In this document: piece by piece, positions 8,301-14,251 of the stretch
How positions within the stretch are numbered: position 1 is the first letter of the stretch
Layout: the number at the start of each line of letters is the position of its first letter
From: Phoronis ovalis
Lineage: Eukaryota > Phoronida > Phoronidae
NCBI GenBank assembly: GCA_028565635.1
Contig: JAOXYB010078277.1
Span: 7,886-22,136 of the forward strand
Direction: 5' to 3'
DNA length: 14,251 bases
Translations under genes and position numbers: made by a program
The notes under the pieces: model-generated
Seen by the model: the letters and a program-made list of their open reading frames with translations, nothing else
The model's database searches: none
What the model was told of the DNA's origin: nothing

Positions 8301-11300
8301 TAACTGAATGCTGTAAAAGTTGAAGATCATAATATATGCTAAACATTTCAAATGTATATAACGAATTTGTACTTAATATCATTTTGTTGGAGTTTTTTGG
8401 GCTTATTGTATACTAGGATAATTATATAACACTCAAGTTATATACTAGTCTAAGTTTAGACCCTTGTATTTTTAAATTCTTTTTTGTTAAAAATTGAGTT
8501 TAAATCCCTATATAAATTTCTATCCCTATTAATTTTAAAACAAATTTTTGACTTTTTCTAGTTTATAGTTTATTTAGTACATTTATACAGTATATAGTCT
8601 GTGTTAGAGACTAGTTAATATATATATGTATCCTAGTCATTTACAAGTTGTGTATTTCAAACTTGTTATGTGTAACATATTGGGAAACTTGCTGAATATA
8701 TCTTCAGATTATTTCTTTTAACTTTCCTATAGAAACAACACTATGTGTCCTTATGATCTGATATGAAGTGAGTATAAATTGTGGAGAATATGCTGTTCTT
8801 TATAAATTACATGACTTGTATCCATAGGGTAGCTTGACATTTGTTCTTTGACTGTCAGTACAGTTGCTGTTGTTTACTCAGCCATGGCCTTACTATCAAA
8901 ATTGAAGGGTCTGTTTTTTGAGCATGAGGTATACTGACAGTCAGTAGTTTTCTGTTTAAACCATTGATATAGTAACTGGACAGGATTATCAGCCATTGGT
9001 ATACTGACCATCAGCATTTTTGGCTTGATAATTTGGAATTCTGAAAGGGTCTAAAGGTTCTAATGAAACTTATAACAGGTCACTGTTATAAGTCAGTCCT
9101 ATCTAACAGTTCTGTTACAGATTCAGTATAATTTATTAGGTGCTCCATTATACATTTTGAAGTAAGTGTAATGAGGCTCTTTGTTTTTCTTTGTAGGCAC
9201 ACCCTATCTGGTATTAGACTGTATCAACATGGCCGGGAGAAGAGGCCTACCTATCCAAGGGACTTCTATGTTGCTACAACAGAAGAGTTTGTTAAAAGAT
9301 TTGGTGGCACAAAAGTTATAAATAAGGTAGGTGACAGAGCGGCTGTTAAGGAAAAGCACATTTGGATTTTAATTTTTATGTATTTCTTGAAATTTTTTAT
9401 TCAGGAAAACCTAAAATAAAAAAAATAATAAAATGGTTACTATGTGATATTTACATTTTTATGGTTACTATGTGATATTTACATTTTTAGGCAAAACATT
9501 GTTTTTCTCATCGGTTCCTAAAACATTCCTAAAATCATTGTGCATGCTTTATACTGAGGACAGTAGCTTGTCTTTATTATAGCTTGCATCAATGTGCAGA
9601 TGTTTTTGGTGTGTCGCATCATATTAATGTACTGAACAGTTGGTATTATTGGACTTCTACAGAAGAATGGCTATAGCGAATTCATTATTTTGTACCAAGA
9701 ACTGTAAAGTGTTTTCCTTGCTATATGTACTTGAATGGAGAGATACATGGCTGGACACTAAAAAGTGCGCAAACGGTGTTGCAACAAAGTCAGTCAAAAA
9801 TAATAATAAATGCTTCAACATGATTTGCTCTAATATTTGGAGCAAGCAGAAACATGAAATACTCTATCGTTTTCTAGGTTTTAATAGCCAACAATGGTAT
9901 TGCTGCTGTCAAATGTATGCGTTCTGTGCGTCGTTGGGCATATGAAATGTTTAAAGATGAAAAGGCTGTTAAATTTGTTGTGATGGTTACACCTGAGGAT
10001 TTAAAAGCAAATGCTGGTAAGAAGGTTATAGCAGTTTCATTTTCAATTTACAATCTAATTAAAGATTTAGCTTTCACCAGTTTCAGTTTTCTAGGCGTCT
10101 TGTTCCAGAGGACATAATTATGCTATATGAAGAATAAAAGGTTAGCTGGTTGTTAGCCTTTTGTATAATATTTTTTGGTAAAAAATTATTTTGTTACGTT
10201 TCAAAAGCACTGTATTATAATTAATTGTATTTTCTTGTAATGCTTTGTTAAAAGTTAGTAAAATGAGTCATCTGATTATTGTATATTTTTTCACAGAGTA
10301 TATTCGCATGGCCGATCATTACGTACCCGTGCCTGGAGGGTCTAATAATAATAATTACGCCAATGTTGACCTCATTGTGGACATAGCTCGTAGAATGGAA
10401 GTACAGGTGAGATTTGAAGGTTGTGTGTAAGCACAAATTGTACTAGTCTAAGAGTTATCTGAATGCAAGCCACCACCAGAAATTTGCCACAGAATCTTTT
10501 AAATGTTGTGTTGAAACTTGAAAAGTTAAATTGTTTTAACAACATAACATCATTTAACAAGGTTTTAAGGGTACTGTAGTATACACTGTTTTAAGGGTAC
10601 TGTAGTATACACTGTTTTAAGGGTACTGTAGTATACACTGTTTTAAGGGTACTGTAGTATACACTGATAAGTATCTGTTTTTCATGTTATCATTGGTTGA
10701 CAAACAGAACTTTATTTATCAGCTTTTAGTAGTAAATATACACTGAAAATAATTTACTTATTATGACTTTATTATTACAGGCTGTTTGGGCAGGTTGGGG
10801 GCATGCTTCTGAAAATCCTAAGTTACCAGAGAGGCTCCACACCAAAGGCATCACATTTATAGGGCCGCCAGAGAATGCCATGTGGTCCCTCGGTGACAAG
10901 ATTGCCTCCACTATTGTAGCACAAACTGTGGACGTCCCAACGCTGCCATGGAGTGGATCAGGTAGAGGACATTGAGTTGACTACTATCGCTGTTATAATG
11001 TATTTTATTCCTAGAAACTAGAAAGTTTGATTTTAACTTGTAATTTTCATGTTCTTGTACTCATTGTAATGATCAATATTTTGTACACTAGTCATGCAAT
11101 CAAATTCATTTATATGATTGTACATAAAGCACAATTTTTTTGTTATGAATAAATATAAATCACATGATAATTTAAGATCATGGTCAAAATGGTTGAGAAA
11201 GCAAAATTGTTGGTGCTGATGTCATTGATTACAAACAAAGTGAACTCAAATGTTTGGTCTGATTAACAAGCTAGACTTTATTCTCTATGCTTCTCTTATG

Positions 11301-13923
11301 TAGGTTTAAAACTGGATTATGACATGGATAAAAACTCTGGAATAGTGACAGTGCCTGATGAACTCTATCAACAGGGTTGTGTCATAGATGCAGATGAAGG
11401 TTTGGCTGCAGCCAAAACCATTGGTTTTCCAGTCATGATAAAAGCTTCTGAAGGTGGTGGTGGGAAAGGTATACGTAAAGCCACAAAAGCAGACGAATTT
11501 CACAGTCTCTATAGACAGGTAGGTTCCGGAGTGTTACATATATGTAGCATTCATCAATAACATGTTAACTTACTTGTATCTATATGAAATGGGTGCCAGA
11601 GTGTAAAAACTTAAATTAGATTCAATGTCGAAGTTAATGTAATCAACTGCTGAACAAAAAAGAACAATTATTGTAGTTTAAAGTAAATGAATAAAGCTTT
11701 CATGCTCACCATTTCACTTTTGTAAGGTTTCATTGTAAACTTTAACATTTTTTTTTTTGAATAAAAAAATATGTTTTACTGGAACTGATGGTGATGGTGA
11801 TGGTGATGGTGATGGAATCATCATTTTGTGCAAATTAGATGAACATTTATGAAAATATAATATCAGTCTGAATGAATTTTTTGAAACTTTTTATTATATG
11901 TGAAATCATAACTTTTAAGGTTCAAGGCGAAGTACCAGGATCTCCAATATTTGTTATGAAACTTGCAAGTGAAGCGCGCCATTTAGAAGTCCAGCTTCTA
12001 GCGGATAATTTCGGAAATGCCATCTCGTTATTGGGTCGTGATTGTTCACTGCAGAGACGACATCAGAAGATCATTGAAGAGGCTCCCGCAGTCATCGCAC
12101 CAGCACACATCTTTGAGCAAATGGAAAAGGTTTACTTTTTATATGCAAACTGTATTATTTGTATTATTGTGCTCCCCTGATTGGTTCAGATTTTTGTCGA
12201 AACTATTTTTTTTGTACGACTGCTGGCTAAGTATGTGATCACTCATCTCTGCTAATCTCAGTCTCCAAGTAATTCAGTTAGTAATATTATTTGTTGCAGT
12301 GATACAGCAAGAGATAAAAGTCTGTGTGTCCCAAGTCTGTGTGTTTTCATTCCTTTCAGTACAGAAGCTGTCTTAGAATCTGTTTAGTATAAAATTATGC
12401 TTCAATCTATTACTTTTCTAATAGCCCCTTACCCTAAGAATTAAAAATGGTTTGAGTGATTGTTGATTAAATTAATTAATATTTGACCTTTATTGCCACT
12501 GAATTCATGGAGAAATTCTTAATTTTTGAAATGTTTTATATTTATAGAGTGCTGTTCAGCTAGCTAAGATGGTTGGTTACATTAGTGCTGGCACCGTGGA
12601 ATATCTGTACAACGCCAAAGACGAAACATTCTCATTTCTAGAATTAAACCCCAGATTACAAGTGGAACATCCCTGTACTGAAATGGTGGCGGATGTTAAT
12701 CTACCTGCTGCGCAACTGCAGGTAGTAAAAACTCATTTAGATGTTTAATAGAGGGATGGGTGCTTATTTGGAAAAATATGGTAATACAAAATCCTGTAAT
12801 GTCGGAATACTATTAATAATGAAAGAGTTAAAAATTAGGTGTATAACTGTACAGTAAAAGTATAATTTTAAATAAGTGCATCTAAATAAATCAAAAAACA
12901 TGTACGGTATATTTATAAAAAAAGAATAGGTACTAGAAAGAAATAACATCAACGATATTCAGAAGCTTTTTTAGCTGTTATGTAGCTGTTTGTCCTGATG
13001 ACCACATTAGCACTGTTATATCACAAGCAACTGGTAATGCTATACAGATATTTTATTGGATATTTCTTTTAATTACATTTAAACCAATTAGCGTAAACTA
13101 AACTATTACATAATAGTGATTTTGTTTTTAGATTGCCATGGGTGTGCCATTGTATAGAATTAAAGACATCCGTATGTTGTACGGTGAAGACCCATGGGGA
13201 GATACGCCTATCGACTTTGAAGATCCCCAAGTTAAACCTTTACCCAGAGGACATGTGATTGCTGCCAGAATTACAAGTGAAAATCCAGATGAAGTATAAA
13301 CATGTTTTGATTGTATATTCAATATAATATTTTTTATAATATTATTTAATATATAATTGCATCTTTTAATTCAGTCTCTCTGAAGTTTGATCAAGGGATT
13401 CCCAGAAATAGTTTCATTCATGCTTTTGACAAGTTTCTGTTTTCTGGACTCTTGTATTACCTAATAATTTGTCTGTAATTACGTAATTTAAAAGAGATAA
13501 AAATGTATTGACAGGAGATTACAATTTTTATTATAACAGGTTTAGAAATCACATTTTTTTCTATTTTGGTTTACCATATCAATAGGCTATTTATTGAGGA
13601 GTCTCGTGAGTAAGCGCAATTGTTTTAAATATTGAATAAACGCAGGATTGTGGGTAAAATTGGATTCTTGACCACTAATGCCACCTAGGATGGAAGTACT
13701 TTATTAGTATTAAAAAATTAAGCATCATGTACAGTTGAAAAATGTTCTCTTTTTCTTAGGGATTTAAGCCAAGTTCTGGTACAGTGCAAGAGTTAAATTT
13801 CCGTAGTAACAAAAACGTCTGGGGATACTTCAGCGTGGCAGCATCGGGTGGACTGCATGAGTTTGCTGATTCACAGTTTGGACATTGTTTCTCGTGGGGT
13901 GAAACCAGAGAGGATGCACGAGA
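5205..13923 (+). CDS. ACC: Acetyl-CoA carboxylase, 5' part of gene (11 exons; N-terminus and most of biotin carboxylase domain; 3' end outside window)
   Basis: ACC carries out the ATP-dependent carboxylation of acetyl-CoA to malonyl-CoA, the committed step of fatty acid synthesis and the source of the malonyl-CoA that restrains mitochondrial fatty acid import. Joining 5205-5398, 6355-6432, 9197-9326, 9878-10016, 10297-10406, 10781-10961, 11304-11518, 11920-12129, 12548-12721, 13132-13293 and 13760-13923 gives 585 codons plus two bases with no internal stop, and every junction is GT-AG. The order is a Ser/acidic N-terminal tail (about 1-91), the AMPK-site segment (92-110), then the BC domain from about residue 110. 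BC features include [12 protein letters not shown] (135-146), the Gly-rich ATP-grasp loop SEGGGGKG (326-333), EEAPA (402-406) and [12 protein letters not shown] (450-461). Animal ACCs are usually about 2,300 residues or more, so roughly three quarters lies downstream. The identity is recognised from the family sequence; numbering assumes exon 2 is included. Confidence 0.96.
5399..6354 (+). other. ACC intron 1 (phase 2)
   Basis: GT at 5399-5400 and AG at 6353-6354. The sequence is AT-rich; no repeat structure, RNA gene or further exon stands out. Confidence 0.6.
6355..6432 (+). CDS. ACC: ACC exon 2: 78-bp symmetric (phase 2-2) putative cassette exon (residues 66-90 and split codons)
   Basis: The acceptor is AATTTAAATTTAG ending at 6354 and the donor is CGAAA|GTAACT at 6433. 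The first base completes the AA left by exon 1 to Lys65, 25 codons follow ([11 protein letters not shown]... to ...NNRER), and the last two bases AA combine with the first G of exon 3 to make Lys91. The length is an exact multiple of three with equal phases, so joining exon 1 straight to exon 3 also keeps frame and also makes Lys at the junction. Starting two bases later would soon reach a stop, which fixes the start. The segment is charged, with an acidic centre (GIEEDNS) and a basic end. I do not recognise it from other ACCs. Its reality rests on splice sites and an open frame in both junctions; the acceptor tract is weak. Inclusion alters the residues before the AMPK serine. Confidence 0.62.
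6611..6697. repeat. Palindrome with 20-bp arms
   Basis: 6611-6630 (CAGGCATACCTAACCAGCAT) and 6678-6697 are reverse complements at 19 of 20 positions, with a 47-base loop. Pairing may continue a little way (GAACTC against GAGTCC) with a bulge. It lies in intron 2. It could be a small foldback element or a transcribed hairpin; the sequence alone does not decide. Confidence 0.7.
6803..7141. mobile_element. 339-bp TIR element (MITE-like) with internal minisatellite and 7-bp target duplication
   Basis: Left arm 6803-6847 and right arm 7097-7141 are 45-bp inverted repeats agreeing at 38 of 45 positions; the inner 33 bp differ at only three. Both ends carry G- or C-rich tips. TCACGAC occurs directly outside each end (6796-6802 and 7142-7148), the expected target-site duplication. 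The interior is built of about seven degenerate units of the form AAAAAAnACACCCCTAAGGAAGTGA followed by a T-rich tail, 30-45 bp each. There is no transposase. A 7- or 8-bp duplication would fit hAT- or P-like transposition, but the ends do not look like classical hAT ends, so the superfamily is left open. Confidence 0.85.
6858..7096. repeat. Internal minisatellite of the TIR element (about seven units)
   Basis: Poly-A starts followed by CACCCCT-like and GAAGTGA-like words recur at about 6858, 6888, 6921, 6957, 6991, 7020 and 7067. The last units diverge and contain a GCGCATAACGCGCATTATGC patch. The reverse complement core GGGGTGTATTTTTTCAAAA resembles the unit core of the array at 1809-2565. 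Confidence 0.6.
7206..7366. mobile_element. 161-bp foldback element with hAT-like ends
   Basis: CAGTGTTCTCC at 7206-7216 is matched by GGAGAACACTG at 7356-7366, and the arms continue imperfectly for about 36-40 bp (TATACTTGTTCAGGGC on the left against GCCCTGGAACATGTATA on the right). CAGTGTTC-type ends are typical of hAT transposons. No exact 8-bp duplication is visible outside the ends. It is most likely a non-autonomous hAT MITE in intron 2. Confidence 0.7.
8850..8942. repeat. Short inverted repeat (11-bp arms)
   Basis: GACTGTCAGTA at 8850-8860 is the exact reverse complement of 8932-8942. A further variant of GGTATACTGACxxTCAG follows at about 8998, making a small direct repeat as well. 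The loop contains a well-placed ATG (8884) opening a 17-codon frame. It has no clear identity. Confidence 0.4.
9197..9326 (+). CDS. ACC: ACC exon 3: AMPK-site segment and entry to biotin carboxylase domain (residues 91-134)
   Basis: The acceptor TTTTTCTTTGTAG ends at 9196 and the donor is AATAAG|GTAGGT. The product begins [17 protein letters not shown] and ends [18 protein letters not shown] aligns with the SSMSGLHL segment of vertebrate ACC1 that holds the inhibitory AMPK serine (Ser79/80). Here this serine is residue 95 with exon 2 included, or 69 without it. [17 protein letters not shown] matches the conserved start of the eukaryotic ACC BC module. Lys and His at -4 and -3 and Leu at +4 fit AMPK preference; the residue at -5 depends on whether exon 2 is spliced in. 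Phosphorylation of this serine is known in mammals and flies to inhibit ACC. That it is used here is inference from conservation. Confidence 0.93.
9327..9877 (+). other. ACC intron 3 (phase 0)
   Basis: Bounded by GTAGGT and TTTTCTAG. It holds the 2 x 28-bp duplication at 9433-9488. Frames of 60-100 codons across its 3' half run into exon 4 out of frame and are not genes. Confidence 0.7.
9433..9488. repeat. Perfect tandem duplication, 2 x 28 bp
   Basis: 9433-9460 and 9461-9488 are identical (ATGGTTACTATGTGATATTT followed by ACATTTTT). Two exact copies imply a recent duplication; copy number may vary between individuals. Confidence 0.95.
9878..10016 (+). CDS. ACC: ACC exon 4: BC domain N-terminal subdomain (residues 135-180)
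   Basis: The acceptor TCGTTTTCTAG ends at 9877 and the donor is GCTG|GTAAGA at 10017, leaving phase 1. The product starts [20 protein letters not shown] and ends [10 protein letters not shown]-like ([11 protein letters not shown]). This is the Rossmann-like N-terminal part of biotin carboxylase. Lys146, Arg149 and Ser150 in [10 protein letters not shown] align with the yeast ACC residues Lys73, Arg76 and Ser77 at the site that binds soraphen A. In human ACC the same surface receives the AMPK-phosphorylated serine segment. Their presence suggests the phospho-tail inhibition mechanism is intact in this protein (inference). Confidence 0.97.
10297..10406 (+). CDS. ACC: ACC exon 5: BC domain (residues 181-217)
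   Basis: The acceptor TTTTTTCACAG ends at 10296 and the donor GTACAG|GTGAGA starts at 10407. The first two bases AG complete the split codon to Glu181, followed by [20 protein letters not shown] and then [16 protein letters not shown]. The EYIRMAD, VPGG and NNNNYANV blocks are near-invariant in eukaryotic ACC and identify the exon without doubt. It ends in phase 0. Confidence 0.97.
10407..10780 (+). other. ACC intron 5 (phase 0)
   Basis: Bounded by GTGAGA and ATTATTACAG. Its main content is the four-copy minisatellite at 10562-10665. Intron 4 (10017-10296) is shorter and shows nothing. Confidence 0.75.
10562..10665. repeat. Perfect minisatellite, 4 x 26 bp
   Basis: Four identical units, each starting GTTTTAAGGGTACTGTAGTA and ending TACACT, begin at 10562, 10588, 10614 and 10640. 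Each unit holds the self-complementary word GTATAC. Exact identity of all four points to very recent expansion or active homogenisation. Confidence 0.97.
10781..10961 (+). CDS. ACC: ACC exon 6: BC domain (residues 218-277)
   Basis: The acceptor TTTATTATTACAG ends at 10780 and the donor GATCAG|GTAGAG starts at 10962, leaving phase 1. The product holds [17 protein letters not shown] (218-234), [17 protein letters not shown] and the end [19 protein letters not shown] is a hallmark of the eukaryotic ACC biotin carboxylase. GDKIAS corresponds to the Gly-Asp-Lys turn of the BC family that leads into the ATP-grasp B domain. Confidence 0.97.
10962..11303 (+). other. ACC intron 6 (phase 1)
   Basis: Bounded by GTAGAG and TTATGTAG. 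AT-rich, with no further content recognised. Confidence 0.75.
11304..11518 (+). CDS. ACC: ACC exon 7: ATP-grasp B domain with glycine-rich ATP loop (residues 278-349)
   Basis: The acceptor TTCTCTTATGTAG ends at 11303 and the donor AGACAG|GTAGGT starts at 11519. GT completes Gly278, and the exon ends in phase 0 after [21 protein letters not shown] (320-336) is the glycine-rich loop that closes over ATP in BC and other ATP-grasp enzymes; Lys324 is the conserved lysine before the loop. The stretch at about 280-302 ([17 protein letters not shown]...) is the variable part that differs most between ACCs. Confidence 0.97.
11519..11919 (+). other. ACC intron 7 (phase 0)
   Basis: Bounded by GTAGGT and ACTTTTAAG. 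It holds the TGATGG run at 11786-11815 and a T9 tract just upstream; otherwise nothing is recognised. Confidence 0.75.
11786..11815. repeat. Hexanucleotide microsatellite (TGATGG)5
   Basis: Five exact copies of TGATGG lie in intron 7, flanked by GAAC and AATCATC. The run is likely length-polymorphic. Confidence 0.97.
11920..12129 (+). CDS. ACC: ACC exon 8: ATP-grasp core (residues 350-419)
   Basis: The acceptor AACTTTTAAG ends at 11919 (a weak polypyrimidine tract but in the correct frame) and the donor GAAAAG|GTTTAC starts at 12130. The product reads [16 protein letters not shown], then [23 protein letters not shown] and IIEEAPA. RHLEVQ, GRDCSxQRRHQK and EEAPA are conserved ATP-grasp and active-site segments of BC. 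The donor GTTTAC departs from consensus, yet the next exon continues the protein exactly ([11 protein letters not shown]). Confidence 0.96.
12130..12547 (+). other. ACC intron 8 (phase 0)
   Basis: Bounded by GTTTAC and TTTATAG. It contains a short direct repeat of AAGTCTGTGTGT (about 12319 and 12334) and nothing else I can support. Confidence 0.7.
12548..12721 (+). CDS. ACC: ACC exon 9: BC catalytic metal/bicarbonate motif (residues 420-477)
   Basis: The acceptor ATTTATAG ends at 12547 and the donor CTGCAG|GTAGTA starts at 12722; both ends are phase 0. The product contains [20 protein letters not shown] and [17 protein letters not shown]. Glu451, Asn453, Arg455 and Glu459 in this motif align with the E. 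coli BC active-site residues Glu288, Asn290, Arg292 and Glu296 of the ExNxRxQVEH signature. The catalytic signature is therefore intact. Confidence 0.97.
12722..13131 (+). other. ACC intron 9 (phase 0)
   Basis: Bounded by GTAGTA and GTTTTTAG. AT-rich, no recognised content. Confidence 0.75.
13132..13293 (+). CDS. ACC: ACC exon 10: BC C-terminal subdomain (residues 478-531)
   Basis: The acceptor TTTTGTTTTTAG ends at 13131. The donor is GATGAA|GTATAA at 13294, so the exon ends in phase 0 and an in-frame stop would follow only if the intron were retained. The product reads [29 protein letters not shown] and [16 protein letters not shown]. These blocks match the eukaryotic ACC family closely. 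The donor is unusual at +4 to +6, but the next exon resumes exactly at the conserved [10 protein letters not shown]. Confidence 0.97.
13294..13759 (+). other. ACC intron 10 (phase 0)
   Basis: Bounded by GTATAA and TTTTCTTAG. It begins with a very AT-rich run (about 13310-13360). No further content recognised. Confidence 0.75.
13760..13923 (+). CDS. ACC: ACC exon 11: BC C-terminal subdomain (residues 532-585 plus two bases); last exon in window
   Basis: The acceptor CTCTTTTTCTTAG ends at 13759 and the donor CGAGA|GTATGT starts at 13924, leaving phase 2. The product reads [35 protein letters not shown] and [16 protein letters not shown]. The expected next segment (a match to NMVVALKELSIRG of animal ACC) is not found between 13924 and 14251, so the following exon is outside the window. 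Confidence 0.96.
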
Positions 13924-14251
13924 GTATGTCTTCAAAATGTGTATTATATAGATGCATAAAAATCGGGCCTGCTATACAGGTTGCCGTGTGAGAAGCACTG
14001 GTAGTACACACGTCAACTGCCCTTTGTAAGCGGAGACCTATGTGCACAGGTTCAATTGTAAATACTCTAAGGATCATTTAAGTAGGAATTATTTTGTTAA
14101 AACATTTATTTGCTGGATTTTAAATTTAGGGATGTTAAATTTATTAGTTAACATGCTTAATACAGGGACAAAATCCGCATCATGCCAAAAAATGTTGCTT
14201 TGTTATGGAATTAGACTCTATTTACTTTATGCTTAGGTTCATGTAATTTTA
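13924..14251 (+). other. Start of ACC intron 11 (phase 2), continues beyond the window
   Basis: It begins GTATGT. The frames here on both strands do not match the ACC sequence expected next, so no further exon is called. Confidence 0.7.

Larger units (their letters stand above)
6433..9196 (+). other. ACC intron 2 (phase 2), 2.8 kb, repeat-laden
   Basis: GT at 6433-6434 and AG at 9195-9196. It contains the palindrome at 6611-6697, the TIR element at 6803-7141, the foldback at 7206-7366 and a weak inverted repeat at 8850-8942. The rest, including about 7370-8840, is AT-rich with no recognised content. It separates the putative cassette exon from the AMPK-site exon. Confidence 0.65.

Noticed and set aside
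8428-8620. ACTAGTCT / AGACTAGT inverted words flanking AT-rich sequence
   Set aside because: Only about eight bases pair convincingly over a long distance; expected by chance.
8884-8934. ATG in strong context opening [15 protein letters not shown] before a GT, like a short alternative first exon of ACC
   Set aside because: The possible donors leave phase 0 or 1, while exon 3 needs phase 2; splicing GAG|GTATAC to 9197 would reach a stop within a few codons.
9640-9945. Plus-strand 101-codon frame
   Set aside because: It runs through the splice acceptor into exon 4 in the wrong frame; the ACC frame there is unequivocal.
10562-10665. Repeat block considered as a CRISPR array
   Set aside because: Units are directly adjacent with no spacers, and the sequence is an animal intron.

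Overview
The window is nuclear DNA of an animal. It carries the 5' part of one protein-coding gene on the + strand, split by GT-AG introns into AT-rich, repeat-bearing sequence. The spliced exons read as the N-terminus and most of the biotin carboxylase (BC) domain of eukaryotic multidomain acetyl-CoA carboxylase (ACC; vertebrate orthologues ACACA/ACACB). The protein resembles bilaterian ACC. The large introns and the MITE-like repeats suit a marine invertebrate, perhaps a mollusc; that lineage guess is inference and is not secure.

Layout. Bases 1 to about 5180 lie upstream of the first recognisable coding exon. They hold decayed inverted-repeat elements (423-612 and 1479-1766), a degenerate tandem array (1809-2565), one candidate TATA box with a non-coding leader exon (2876-3110), and long AT-rich stretches without recognisable genes. 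Eleven coding exons follow: 5205-5398, 6355-6432, 9197-9326, 9878-10016, 10297-10406, 10781-10961, 11304-11518, 11920-12129, 12548-12721, 13132-13293 and 13760-13923. All splice phases agree. Joined, they give 585 codons plus two bases; without exon 2 they give 559 codons plus two. The gene runs off the right edge inside the C-terminal part of the BC domain. The biotin carrier, central and carboxyltransferase parts lie outside the window.

The introns hold a well-preserved 339-bp terminal-inverted-repeat element with 7-bp target duplications and an internal minisatellite (6803-7141), a 161-bp hAT-like foldback (7206-7366), a 20-bp-arm palindrome (6611-6697), a perfect 4 x 26-bp minisatellite (10562-10665), a 2 x 28-bp duplication (9433-9488) and a TGATGG hexanucleotide run (11786-11815).

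Most interesting point. Exon 2 is 78 bp, exactly 26 codons, with phase 2 on both sides, so it can be skipped without changing frame. It ends directly before the conserved inhibitory AMPK serine. When it is skipped, the residue five before the serine is Ile, as the AMPK consensus wants; when it is included, that residue is Arg. Alternative splicing could therefore tune how this ACC responds to AMPK. This is a sequence-based hypothesis and needs transcript evidence.
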